Of a stretch of 64,000 nt of DNA, positions 23,470-34,540 are shown one piece after another (within the stretch, counting starts at the first letter, position 1; every line of letters starts with the position of its first letter). The notes under the pieces are model-generated. The model was not told the DNA's origin, did no database searches, and was given only the letters and a program-made list of their open reading frames with translations. Location: the NCBI GenBank assembly GCA_036365145.1, contig JAEOAD010000015.1, positions 10,099,501 through 10,163,500 on the forward strand, written 5' to 3'. This DNA is from Orientallactaga sibirica (lineage: Eukaryota; Chordata; Mammalia; Rodentia; Dipodidae). The position numbers and the translations under genes are program-made.

Positions 23470-23502
<33 letters not shown>
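23204..23502 (+). repeat. DIP SINE joined to a B1 3' end
   Basis: A type I DIP (23204-23438) runs to 'tctctctcaaataa'. It is followed at once by the last 32 bases of B1 ('ttctaggtcagcctgggcta' and on) and a 32-base A-run. There is no B1 5' half. Either a very short B1 copy landed in the DIP tail, or the two were joined by template switching during reverse transcription. Confidence 0.88.
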
Positions 23503-23505
<3 letters not shown>

Positions 23506-25084
23506 AGAGAGAGAGACATTTTCATATAAAATGACAGTAAATTAACATTTATGTTTTTGTTAGTTAATATTTATCTTACTCTTACCTTCAAAGATGATGA
23601 TCAATAACACAAGAGAATACAACCCAGGAATTGCATATTAAAAATCATGTATGCAATTTTGGAGGAAAATTCTCTGACTCTCCCTTTATTCTCCATGAGC
23701 TTTTCACCTGTCATTGATGCTCAAAGGTCTTCTGGGCATCAAGAAATTTTGACCAGGTCTCCAAATCCAAGAGATAAAAGGGAAACAGGGCAAAGAAAAT
23801 GTTCTTTAGGTAATTTAAAGGGAAAGAAGTACAGTTGTTGGTATGAATAATTTCTTAATAATATTAATGATTTTTAGTAAAAATGCAGTCCCGGGATCTA
23901 ACACTTTCCATTACACCCAAATAAGACAGATGATTCTGGGAAATTTGTGAAGAGAACAGATCCATTCATCAAGCTGCCAGGACTTGGGTCATACCACACT
24001 TTGGGGGACTCAGTAGATCAAGTCAGTGCTGCACACTCAGAAATCACCCTGATTTATTCATCACTCATTTTCATCTGACCCCACTTAACTGGTTAAGCTC
24101 TTGAGTCCATAACTAAGCAAGTTTACAGATCTCAGTTGCTTAGAGAGAGGAGGCCTCTGTAGAAAGCATTTTGGGATCAAAGGTGGTCTATTTTACATAT
24201 TTATCATCACCAAGTCCAGTATTCCTAGGAAAACCAAGGAGACATTGGATCATCAAAAAAGGTGAGGGCTATGACTCAAAATGGATAGGGATGGCCCCCT
24301 GATGAAGAGAATTCTGAAAAAGAAGGGTGCAAAGACAGTGCACAGGGAGTGGGAATAAAAATGGGAGAAGACACTACTCAGCTATCAGCAATGTCTTTGC
24401 AGGAGGAACATTGAGGTCCATGTGTAAAACTGACTCTGAAAAGATCTGGTACTTGGCAAGAGACCTATGTCTTCCATGGCTAGGCTAATTAATATCCATG
24501 GTGCCAGGCCCCATTGCCTAGAAAAATCTACGCGCTCTCTAAAGAGCTGACTCTGCTTCATTCTCCCAGCATGCACCATGCTCTCAACATGGCCTTCCCT
24601 GCCCAGGACAGCACCAGGAGAATCTTGGTTGTGACTTCAGGTGAACTGAATCTTGGGACATCCTTTTCCAGATGACACAACCCCAAAGTCCAGGCTCCTT
24701 CCTTCCGAGAAGGAGAAGAACTGCTGCTCCCTTTAGATTCAGACACAGCAGTTCTGGTACTTTGGAGCTTTGAAGTGGTCACCTAAGTCAGATAATGTGC
24801 CCAGCTCATACAGCAGAAGGGAGAGGCATTCAGTGTGACAGAAATCAAGGACCTGGTCAGCAGCCTCCCCTGCAAAGGCAAACCCTCCTTCCAGAACTGC
24901 TTCTGATTGGAGACCTGAGAGGAACTGCTTAGGAAAGAATTTGATTTCTTCTTATGGTTGATTTTATAAACAATCCAAATGTCAAAGACTTTTGTGCTCT
25001 AACTGGTTCTAAATCATACCCTGCTGAACAGAAACAGATCTTTGCAGTTAACCACATCCTTCCTCCATCACTCAACAGGTCAAG
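23503..25084. other. No feature recognised
   Basis: About 1.6 kb. A (GA)n run lies at 23503-23515. No repeat or gene that I can name in the remainder. Confidence 0.4.
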
Positions 25085-25675
25085 AGCCCAAACTGACTGC
25101 CAATTTGTTTGAATTTAGAAGCACCTGGAAGACTGGGGAGGCATACCTATGGGTGTATCTGTGATAATGCTTACAGAGAGAACTAGCTAAGGGAGAAAGA
25201 CCCACCCTGAATGTGGGTGGCACCATGTCTCAGCCTGGGAGGCCAGATGGAACACAAGAGGTAAAGGATGGGGGCTGGAGAGAGGGCTTAGCAGTGAAGG
25301 CACTTGCCTGTAAAGCCAAAAGATCTAAGTTCAATTCCCCAGAACCCATGTAAGCCAGATGCCCATGGTGGCGCATGCATCTAGAGTTCATTTGTGGTGG
25401 CTGGAGGCCCTGGTGTGCCCAGTCTCTCTATCTCTCTCTCTCTTCCTCTCTCCCTCTCTCTTTATGTCATAAATAAATAAAATCTTTTTAAGAAGAGCTA
25501 AAGGAAGAAGCCATTCCAGTACAGGTATCCTTGTTCCCTACTTCCTGACCACCACACTATGCGCTTCCCTGCTCCACTCTATCTTCCCCACCACAAAGCC
25601 CCTGAAAAGATGAGTCAAAATAAATCTTTCTTCCTTTTAATTTCTGTCACAGCAACAGGAAAAGTGACTAAATAC
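25085..25675 (+). repeat. LTR-like interspersed repeat (family A), interrupted
   Basis: The left part carries 'gacccaccctgaatgtgggt' and 'ggcaccatg'. The right part carries 'gagtcaaaataaatctttct' and ends 'aaaagtgactaaatacag'. A DIP splits it at 25269-25492. Relatives lie at 5255 and 10315. Confidence 0.55.
25269..25492 (+). repeat. DIP SINE (type I) inside an LTR-like repeat
   Basis: A complete DIP with head 'gggggctggagagagggctt' and a (CT)n/(AAAT)n end. Target duplications aagaggtaaagga (25256-25268) and aagagctaaagga (25493-25505) differ at one base, so the insertion is younger than the host element. Confidence 0.93.
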
Positions 25676-25854
25676 AGGTGGACTCAAGAAAAAGGTCCTG
25701 CACTGAAAAATCAAGCTAGAACTGAGCTGGAATCCTCCTCCCTGCTATCTAACTGTCATAGTACTAGAAAATTCTATACAGGAAAGAAAAACCATCAACA
25801 GTCTTAACCTACAGTCGACCTTGCAACTACACAATGACCAGCTAGGCAAGTTAT

Positions 25855-26700
25855 GCCCTATGGTGCAATGGTATCATGGCTGTTACAGGGATAATCAACT
25901 GGTGTCTGATTGGATTTGAGGTCTGCTACACAGGAGAAAATTCATACTGAAAACCTACTCAAATGCCCATGGCTAGTAAGGTCACAGACCCTAACTGAGG
26001 GAAGCTACTACTGTGGTTTGGCTAAATGGATTTGCTATACATATCAAGTTTCCTCTGAATATTTATGATTTACCATAGAGGCTTACTACTCTCACCTTTG
26101 ACCAGGGAAGCTTCTTTTGTACAGATGGTGATGACTCCTCACAGTGCTGAGAAGAGGTGATTGTTGAGCTCTAAACACTAAATGGGACATCTATATCATC
26201 CCTTCCAAGGCTCAGGGAACATTGCGGACGAAGGAGTAAAAAGAATGTAAGAAGGCAGGCGTGGTGGCGCACGCCTTTAATCCCAGCACTCGGGAGGCAG
26301 AGGTAGGAGGATTTCTGTGAGTTCGAGGCCACCCTGAAATTACAGAGTGAATTCCAGGTCACCCAGGCCTAGGGTGAGACCCTACCTTGAAAAAACAAAA
26401 ATTAAAAAGACCAAAAAGACTGTAAGAGCCAGTGGATAGAGAGGAAGACTTTGAAATGTTGTCATCTGGAGATGAAGTGGCCATTGCATTTATGACCTCA
26501 CAGTGACGGGCATTACCAGCACAAGGCCTGCGTAATACTGGGCCCATCAACATTTCATCAGGGGTGATGGAGTAAGGAAAAAATAAGCTATCAAAATAGA
26601 AGAGAGACTAACAGGAAAGATGGGACAAGGGAAGAGGAACAAAAAGGAAGGTAATTGGAAGGTATTATGATCCAAAAGCATTATGTACATGTATGAAAAT
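25855..26700 (+). repeat. L1 3' UTR fragment, interrupted by B1
   Basis: Typical rodent L1 3' UTR phrases occur in order: 'ccttccaaggctcagggaac', 'aaaaagactgtaagagccag', 'gaagtggccattgcatttat', 'acctcacagtgacgggc' and 'catgtatgaaaattgtcaa'. The same order appears at 43590-44160, 58490-58865, 59996-60920 and 62145-62460. Confidence 0.7.
26253..26412 (+). repeat. B1 SINE, full length, inside an L1
   Basis: An intact B1 starts 'ggcaggcgtggtggcgcac' and ends in an A-rich tail. The flanks 'aaaaagaatgtaagaa' and 'aaaaagactgtaagag' are the L1 target duplication with small changes. Confidence 0.92.
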
Positions 26701-26887
26701 TGTCAAAAAACTGGGGGGAAGAAAAAGAAAAGAAATGCACCCTGGAAGCAGTTCCAATGTCCTCCCTCCAAGACCCCAAATCTTCCTTTCTTTGAATTGA
26801 AATGTTTTATGCTGCTGACTACCTGATTGCATGTATATCACCCAGAGCTGGCCCAGTGGTTCCTGTGAGCTATCCCTTCCCCCCCCC

Positions 26888-26889
<2 letters not shown>

Positions 26890-26939
<50 letters not shown>

Positions 26940-26945
26940 AGAGAG
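26890..26945 (+). repeat. (CA)n then (GA)n microsatellite
   Basis: About 23 CA units followed by five GA units. Confidence 0.96.
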
Positions 26946-27510
26946 TTTAGTGATGCAGTGTATCCTAAGAGCAATGATACTCTTCCAATTTATGCCAGAA
27001 GAAATGATTCTCATGCAAAATAAGGCTACTTTATATATCTTACTTATGAGAAAGATGCTAAATGGAAAAAAACTAAGAACCCTCCCACAAGGGAATTTCA
27101 TAGCCAATACAGTGTGCCCATTTATGTATGTATTTGGGGGAGGGGTAGTAGTGAATATATAGGAGAGGCATCCTGGCTTGAAGTCCTAAGAAAACAAAGC
27201 TTAGAATTAGATACATTCAGTATATCATATCTAAACCAGATTCTAGGACTCCCACCACCTCCAAGAAGGTACAAACAAAAGTTTGATGACCCAACACCCG
27301 GAGAAAGGGAAGAAAGGACATGTTCTCCTAAAGTCTAACAAATGGCCTTGTAATGCTTTGGGGTTATAGTATTGCTCCCACCTTGGTGTCTTTCTCCTCC
27401 AGAAAGAGTAACTAAAAATTTTGGGCTCAGTGTCCCAAATGCTTTAGCTACCATGGAATTGTCATCTGAGAGAGATTCAAGAGACCTCAGAGAGAGTGAG
27501 CTCATGACAT
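26946..27510. other. No feature recognised
   Basis: About 565 bp without a named repeat. Confidence 0.4.
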
Positions 27511-27539
27511 TTCTTTTTTAATATTTTTATTTTATCTAT

Positions 27540-27591
<52 letters not shown>

Positions 27592-27750
27592 ATAGAAAGA
27601 ATGGGCACACCAAAACCTTCAGTTACTGCAAACAAACTCCAGATGCATGCACCACCTTGTGCATCTGGCTTACATGCGTCCTGGGGAATCAAACCTGGGT
27701 CCTTTGGTTTGCAAGCCAGTGCCTTAACCACTAAGCCATCTCTCCAGCCC
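27511..27750 (-). repeat. DIP SINE (type I) with expanded (GA)n
   Basis: A reverse-oriented DIP ends 'actaagccatctctccagcc'. Its pyrimidine stretch has grown to about 23 units, seen as (GA)n at 27541-27587. The repeat tcatgac at 27502-27508 and 27751-27757 is its target duplication. Confidence 0.93.
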
Positions 27751-27989
27751 TCATGACTATTCTTTACCCAGCCATTCATGCTCTAATTCTGGGTAGTCAA
27801 CTTTTAAAGAGTAGCTTATAGCACAGTATTTTGGTTTCACTTGTTGGGATTTTCCCCAAATATTACACTTTATTGTCCTTTTTAACATGTACAAGTAATT
27901 ATATCTGTCATCCCATCTCATCCAGACAGATTTTTCTTAATGATCTTTTAACTATATGCAACAATTGATGGAATGTGAGGAACAGTGTT

Positions 27990-28260
27990 GGTGTCCCACA
28001 TAAATAGACATGGTGCACATGTCTGTAATCCCAGCACTCAGAAGCCAGAGACAGGGAATCCGTAGTCAAGTTGAACCAGTTAGTTCTGGGTTCAGTGAGA
28101 ACCCCTTTCTCAAAAAACAAGGCGGAGAGCAATTGAGAAAGACCCTTGACATCTACCTCTGACCTCCACATGCACATGAATGGACACACACCCACTCCCA
28201 TAGTCACGTGTGGCCATACACAAACAGGCATTCATATCACATACACATACACATGAAAAA
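27990..28260 (+). repeat. Old B2-superfamily SINE, 3' part
   Basis: The sequence begins in the B1-like middle ('catgtctgtaatcccagcac') and continues through 'ttctgggttcagtgagaacc' and 'tctacctctgacctccacat' to a CA-rich tail. The tRNA-like head is missing or decayed. It matches the copies at 29200 and 50939. Confidence 0.5.
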
Positions 28261-29199
28261 AAAATGTCACATTTGAGCAAACCGAAAATGTCAACATGAT
28301 AATTCTTACCAGGACTCCACCCCTGTGACCTGGACCACAATGGATGACACTCTTTTCTGCCAAGAGAGTCCCCTGGTCTCTAAGTCCTGTCCACGAATGA
28401 CTGATGGGCAGAGGGAGCACCAACCCTGTGAGACCTTGGGGAACATTAGACCTCACTAGACCACATTCCCTCCCGTTGCATGAAGGAGTCCAGGGTTGGC
28501 AAGAGACAGGACAAGTCAGTTCCCTTCCTGCCACATGTTCTACAACTTATTGGCCCTGCTGTATCCACTGATCCCCTGGGGAGAACTAGGGATGCTACCA
28601 CTCTGCAGGTATAGTTCATCAGACCTTTTAAGAGAGTTTAACAAAACTTAAGTAGGACATAGAGTATTCACACATGTGAAAACAGTCACGGGGTGGGCAA
28701 GAAAAAGAACCGACAGTACCTCCTTTGCAGGTTCTGGGTTGCAAAAGGTGAAGGGAACTCCATGAAGTCTATAGTTCATGTTTCACTTTAAATTAGAAGA
28801 AAAACCACAGAAAAATAAACCGTGTCAATCAGCCCTGCTGTGTAAACAAGTAGTTTCATGATAAGTCATGAGACCGTTTGCATTTCTTTATGGAGTGGCC
28901 AGCGACAAAGATCCACAACCAAACCTTCTCTTTTACGGCTATTTGGAAAAGGAACAAGGAAAGTATTGTGTTACCCCTGGGAGCTGCTACAGCCAACCTC
29001 TTGCTCCCTGAACAGCCTCTCTGAGCAATAAGCTCAAGGCTCTTCTTCCTGGGGCTGACTCTGGAGTCTAGCAATTGCCTGCAGGAGGTTGGAGGGATCC
29101 CTAGGAATTCTGGCTCCCCTGAGGCTTCCGTCCTCAGAAGCTGGTCTGAGATCTCCTCCTTAGGGCTTTGACAGCCTGTAAGTCACCTGCATCAGTCTT
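28261..29199. other. No feature recognised
   Basis: About 940 bp of mixed composition without a named repeat or a supported gene. Confidence 0.4.
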
Positions 29200-29466
29200 G
29201 GGGGCCAGGAGATGGCTCAGTAAGTAAAGTGCTTGCTGTGTAAGCATGAGAACCTGGGTTTGGAGCCCCAACACCCACATGGAAAACCAGGGTTGGTGGC
29301 TTGTACCTGAAATCCCAGCACTGAGGAGCTGGAGAAGGTGAACCCCTGAGGACAAATGGCTAGCTAGTTGAGCCAAATCAGCGAGCTCTGGGTTCAGTGA
29401 GAGACCCTATCTCAAAAAAGTATGGTAGAGAGTGACTAAGGAAAACACCCAATGTCAACCTCTGGC

Positions 29467-29525
<59 letters not shown>
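29200..29525 (+). repeat. Old B2-superfamily SINE (RSINE1/B3-like) with (CA)n
   Basis: The head 'ccaggagatggctcagtaag' is followed by 'tgaaatcccagcactgagga', 'gggttcagtgagagacccta' and 'caacctctggcctacac'. It ends in about 26 CA units at 29470-29521. This is the clearest uninterrupted copy of the family in the window. Confidence 0.65.
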
Positions 29526-29680
29526 TGTCTATAAACATAGAAATATATATGCACATACATCACACAAAATGCATATGCCAAAAGAGAAAAAAAGCGGTCT
29601 TATCATTTAGGATATAACTTCAACTTGGCAGGCAGTCAGGTCCTTCTGAAAATTAGAAAAACATGGTCCTACCTCAAGAT

Positions 29681-29888
29681 CAGTTGTCTGCAAACTTTTC
29701 CTATCAAGGGTCAGATAATGAGAAGTTTAGGCTTTGCAAACAATAGGGTTTCTTCCATAGCTCCTCAACGGTGCCACTGGATCACAAAGGCAACTACAAA
29801 CAACACATCAACAAATAGGCATCACTATTTTCAAAATGATCTTCTCTGGATCCACACTGACTCATGGGCCACAGTTTGCCCACCCCTG
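29681..29888. mobile_element. Non-autonomous hAT-type DNA transposon relic
   Basis: The left end cagttgtctgcaaact and the right end agtttgcccacccctg are inverted repeats matching at 12 of 16 positions. Inside lie 'agggtcagataatgagaagt' and 'ttaggctttgcaaac', which recall a common mammalian hAT-Charlie family. The flanking 8 bp are only weakly alike, as expected for an old element. Confidence 0.62.
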
Positions 29889-31485
29889 CTTTGAATACAT
29901 GCAGCCCAGTAGCAGGGCAGGCAAATGAAACAGACTCAAACTCATCCACTGCTCATCCCTGTGACTGGACGTCCTTGTGCACAACCCACACAACCCTCAA
30001 ATGCTCAAGGTGCTAATGACCTAAGAGGACAAATTCCTTGCATCTATTCCTTTGTGGTTGTTGCTTCCAACGCCGCCCCCAGGTCTTGAGGTTGTGATAT
30101 CAGTAGGCCAATCCTACAAGCCTCAAGCCTGCAAAACTGCACTGAGCCTAGCTTTGAAAACAAGACTCTACTACTAGAAGAGATAAAGAGAAGTTCTACA
30201 AAGGCAGGAAATCTAACAGAGTCAAATCCCAGGACTTCTAAGATGAGCAAAGCCGCCTGGCTCCTGAGGACTTGGGGTGGGGAGATAGTGCCATTTAACC
30301 AATGGTTGGAGTGGAAGATTAAGAAAGTCTGCTGAAAAGAGTTATTTCTGGACATTTTCCAGTATTTCCCCCCTGACCAGTCATCTAATTATAATTAAAA
30401 TATAGTGATGGTTTTTATAAAAACCATAAACAACCCACAGCCTGGCAGTATGAGCAAAGTCTACAGAAAGCCCGTTGCTCACAGCACAGAGAAGCAGCAG
30501 CAGCAACAGCAGGACCAGGAACACTCTGGGTGGAATACTCTACTGCATTACTCACCCTTGCTGTGGCCTTCATAAATACCAAAACCTTACCATCCTGTGC
30601 CCTGACATTTCATTCTTTCTTGTCATGTAATGAGGCCACATTTTGTAAGAAAAGGTCACTCGTCATTTACAGCTCTAAGACATATCATTTTAATGAAGCC
30701 CCTAATTCAGACCAAGTAATGAAATTGTGGACAATGTTACAACACGTGCTGGCCTGGAGACAATGGAAGCCCTTGGATTTAGGCAGGCTTTTGTGGGATC
30801 ACACTAGAAATATGAAAGACAACTGAAGGAGGTTGGCATTCCTGCATAAGCAGCCGATTCTGGCCAGTGTCACTCTAAATTCATTTATCCAGAAGAAAGT
30901 GTGATTCATGTGGATATATTTTACAAGGTCCTATAATTCATCATCCTTTGTTTTTCTTTATGTATAACAGATTTTTCCCCTCACTTACAAAGCGTGTGGG
31001 GGAGGGTTGCATGGATGTGAGAGAGCTAGCATCACTCTTTCTTCAGTTGAACAGAAGGGCACACAAATTCCTCTCCAAAAGACCATTTGGCAAGGGCTCA
31101 AGGAGTGGTAAGTATGGGGAAAGGACATGGAGGAGACATGGATGGAAGACACAGCTACACTGTACACCAGGAATGAGACTAATGGAGCAGCTCTGGTATC
31201 AGTAACGTATGGTGACAACTGTAGCCTTGCCCTGGTCAGTGGTTTGGCAAGACTTACCCACGCTGTATTTTTCCAAAAAGCAATGTCTCCCTTCCCACCT
31301 GCTCTCCTATCATATGAACTTCACATTCTTCAGTCACCTGGAACTAGAAGGACCTTGATTTTTTGACAAGTAAAATGTGGTAGAGATGGTATGTGGCCAA
31401 TCTACAGCCTTTGGCAAATGTGTTCTTGAGTTGTTCTCAGTGGGGAATAAGTCAGTCTGATGTGAGAAGCCTATGCTATTAGAAC
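29889..31485. other. Unassigned; perfect palindrome at 30408-30427
   Basis: About 1.6 kb without a named repeat. A perfect 20-bp palindrome, atggtttttataaaaaccat, lies at 30408-30427, close after 'ctaattataattaaaa'. A CAG-rich patch lies near 30493-30511. Open frames up to 103 codons look like chance. Confidence 0.5.
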
Positions 31486-31497
31486 GATCAAATGTAG

Positions 31498-31670
31498 CCG
31501 GGCATGGTGGCACACGCCTTTAATCCCAGCACTCGGGAGGCAGAGGTAGGAGGATCGCCGTGAGTCCAAGGCCACCCTGAGACTACATAGTTAATTCCAG
31601 GTGAGCCTGGGCCAGAGTGAGACCCTACCTCAAAAAAATAAAAAAATAAAAATTCAAAAAAAAAAAAAAA
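31498..31670 (+). repeat. B1 SINE, full length, young
   Basis: One of the best kept B1 copies, starting 'ccgggcatggtggcacacgc' and ending in a long A-rich tail. The target duplication gatcaaatgtag is perfect over 12 bp at 31486-31497 and 31671-31682. Confidence 0.95.
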
Positions 31671-31878
31671 GATCAAATGTAGGTGCTTCCAGTGACAGGT
31701 CCAAGGATTCCCAGGCAATGGCCAGCATCAACTGCCAGCCAGAGTCATCTTGGATGTCCAGGCCAATGGTACCTAGACAACTTCAGCCCCAGGAATCATT
31801 TGACTGCAATACCATGAGAAACCTGGTGGGAGGCATATCCATTTGAGCCTAGTCAGCTGACAGAGCATGGACAAATAG

Positions 31879-31901
31879 TAATAATAATAATTATTATTAT
31901 T
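31879..31901. repeat. (TAA)n/(TTA)n palindromic microsatellite
   Basis: Four TAA-type units are followed directly by their complement, giving a perfect 22-bp inverted repeat at 31880-31901. Confidence 0.85.
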
Positions 31902-32210
31902 GATATCTCTCAAGGTAGTTTGTTGGATATCAAAAGGTAAGTAAAAATAGGCATAGGACATACTATAGAAACTGGCTAATCATAACAGGTTCTGCCTGGC
32001 ATTAGGTCTGGTGCACAGTCCTTGGAGATCAACTGATATTCCAGATGCTCATCCTTTTAGTTTCTAGACTGTGGGAGCAATCTACAATTATGAAGAGTCT
32101 GACTCCAGTGACATAATGACACTCGGAGAAACTGAAGCAAGTGTTTAAGCATTTTGATAGACATATGGTGATAACTAGCTACTTATCATGCTGACAAAGC
32201 CCTTCCACCA
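31902..32210. other. No feature recognised
   Basis: About 310 bp with nothing I can name. Confidence 0.35.
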
Positions 32211-32404
32211 CTGCACATGCACACACACATGCACACACACACATGCTCACTCACACACACTCACACAGACACACACAGACACACACACACACGTGTACTC
32301 ATTCACACACACACATACATACATGCACACACTCACATGCCCATGTGCACACACTCACAAACACACATGCACACTCACACTTGCACACATACACACACAC
32401 TCAA
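32211..32404 (+). repeat. Imperfect CA-rich simple repeat
   Basis: About 190 bp of CA with frequent TG, TC and AT interruptions. The His/Thr-rich open frames on it (66-97 codons) are artefacts of the repeat. Confidence 0.95.
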
Positions 32405-33060
32405 ATTCTTACCTACATCTTTGTGAGACTATGTCAACTGTGAGAAAGCAACCTGAAGTTATGCCCAAATTTTGTAAGTAGGTTCTATTCCTAGACCTCA
32501 TGATTACATTTGATGTGTACAATAGTCCTGAAAGGTGCATGACTGGCCCTCGATTGACAGGTGAAGAAATCTGCAGTCTAAAAATATTAAAAAGGGAAAG
32601 GAATAGAAGCAATGATGGAAAGTATATTGGTCAGGAAGCTTTATTTCTAATGGTAGTTCTGACCCTGCCTCAATCTGGGATCTTGAGCCAATGCTATGAC
32701 TTCTTGGAGCCTCCCATCTCTAAAGTTGGAGAGGTTGGAAGATAAATCTCAAGAGAATATCATCATTCTCTGACTTTGAGACTTGCCTTAGAATACCAGA
32801 AAGGCAGACTCAGAACAAGGTTTCCAGGTAGCAGGATTCTTATCTACTGCTGACCTCTGCCTCAGTGAGCCATGGTGTGGCTAAGCTTGAGTTTGTACAC
32901 AAAGACTCCTTCTACTTGGGCTCCTGGCCCTAGGGCTTCTGTCCTGACATCCCCACCCTCATATTGACTGTAAAGCATGTATCATCCACACAGACATACC
33001 AGCTACTTATCAAAATCATTGAAGGGGGGACTTGGGGAGAGAGGAAGGGAGTTGAAGTGG
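32405..33060. other. No feature recognised
   Basis: About 660 bp without a named repeat. Confidence 0.4.
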
Positions 33061-33417
33061 TGTTGTGGGTTTGAATATGAGATGTCCCCCACAGGTTCAT
33101 ATGTTTGAGCACTTGGTCTCCAGAGGGTGACACTGTTTTGAGAAGTGGTGATACCTTTAAGGCATAAAGCATAGCTTGTCAGGTAGAGGGTCATGGTGGT
33201 GGGGCTTGAGAATTATACCCCAGATCCACCTCTGGCCAGCTGATGAACGATGAGAGCAGGAAACCTTACACTCCCATGACCACAGATAGCAGCAACTTTC
33301 ACAACCATGAATGCTGCTATGCCCTCCCTGCCACAATCCTGTAAGCTGAAATAAATCCTTCTCTAAGTTGCTTCTGTCAGGTATTTTGTCACTGCAAAGA
33401 AAAAAGTACTTAATACA
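33061..33417 (+). mobile_element. MT-type MaLR solo LTR
   Basis: The LTR opens 'tgttgtgggtttgaatatga', has 'gctgaaataaatccttctc' as a polyadenylation signal and ends 'gtacttaataca'. The 5-bp target duplication agtgg is perfect at 33056-33060 and 33418-33422, so this is a solo LTR with both ends kept. Confidence 0.85.
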
Positions 33418-34224
33418 AGTGGGGTGTTCTGAATTTCAGCCAGACATGTCCAAACCAACTCTGAACCAATCCACAGTCACCACACAGGAAGCCACTAATC
33501 AGAGCAGACTCTGTCTCATTCAGGAGTCCAGAACCCCAATCCTGAACTAGTCCAAAGGCAGCCTCAGGAGGTGATGAATCTCTCCTGAGATCATGTGGTT
33601 TCTGATAAAACATTCCAGAATCTGAAACTGGCTTCAAAGGAATGTGTATCTGCTCATCCTCCCTGCTGAGGACCAGTCGGGGCTCTTTGCTCTTATTAGG
33701 TTGGGGATGCCTTGGTCACGAACTTGAAAAATGCACCAAGAATTCTGACACAGATGGGGAATGGTGAGGCTATGCAGAAAACCCCACTGTTGGCAGCACA
33801 CAAACTTTCCTGAAAGATCCTTCAGGGAAGTAATGTAATACCTCTCCATCTGACATTTTCTAACTTTGAAGCAGAATCGAGAATTTTTCTCTTATAATTT
33901 TCTGGTTCCTGTGAGAACAATGAAGCAGAGTGAAATCTAAAGGAAGGGGACTAGGTAGAAAACATGTCACAGGAGAGGCGCCTGAGCTGAGAGTAGGCTG
34001 CGGAATCTGAAAGGGCCAAATTGAAATGAGCAAATACGATTGAACAAGAAATAGGGACAAGTTCCTGAGAATGTGCCAACACCTCTGATACTCCATCCCT
34101 GTGTGTATGTATGTGGTAAGCTAGAAGAGAAAGAAGAACATAGGGCCATTAAACTCACTGAGGAAGGACAAGGGGACAGTGTTCACTCACTCATAGCTGA
34201 CCTGGATGTGAGCAGGCTACCAGC
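33418..34224. other. No feature recognised
   Basis: About 800 bp without a named repeat. Minus-strand frames of 71-78 codons show no domain. Confidence 0.4.
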
Positions 34225-34330
34225 AGGATGGTGTGTGCATGTCTGTATGTGTGGGGGAGCATGTACACATGTGTGTGCATGCATGTGGAGGCCAATAGTC
34301 AATGTCAACTGTCTTCCTCAGTTATTTTCT
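34225..34330 (-). repeat. Old B2-superfamily SINE, 3' tail fragment
   Basis: The GT-rich stretch followed by 'catgtggaggccaatagtca' is the reverse complement of the tail seen in the copies at 29200 and 50939. Only the 3' end is present. Confidence 0.38.
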
Positions 34331-34439
34331 ACCTTACTCTCCTCTGAACTCCAATAGCATCTGATATTTATTTTAGTAGAAATTCTCCTCTTAAAATTAT
34401 GAATATATTTATCTCCTCTTTTGAATTACAAATTCCAAG

Positions 34440-34540
34440 GTTGTATGGATAGTGTTTATTTATTGACATTTCTATTATAGATTCCAAACCCTGTCATAGG
34501 ATAAATGCTCAATAAATGTTAATTGAACTAAATCTCACAC
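34440..34540 (+). repeat. L2/MIR-like 3' end
   Basis: The phrase 'aaatgctcaataaatgttaa' plus 'ttgaactaa' resembles the 3' end shared by L2 and MIR. Confidence 0.42.

Noticed and set aside
27477..27779. 100-codon minus-strand frame
   Set aside because: It lies in a DIP SINE; the same frame-like peptide recurs at other DIP copies (45318, 43537), so it is SINE-derived.
32188..32481. His/Thr-rich open frames of 66-97 codons
   Set aside because: They translate the CA-rich simple repeat in three phases.
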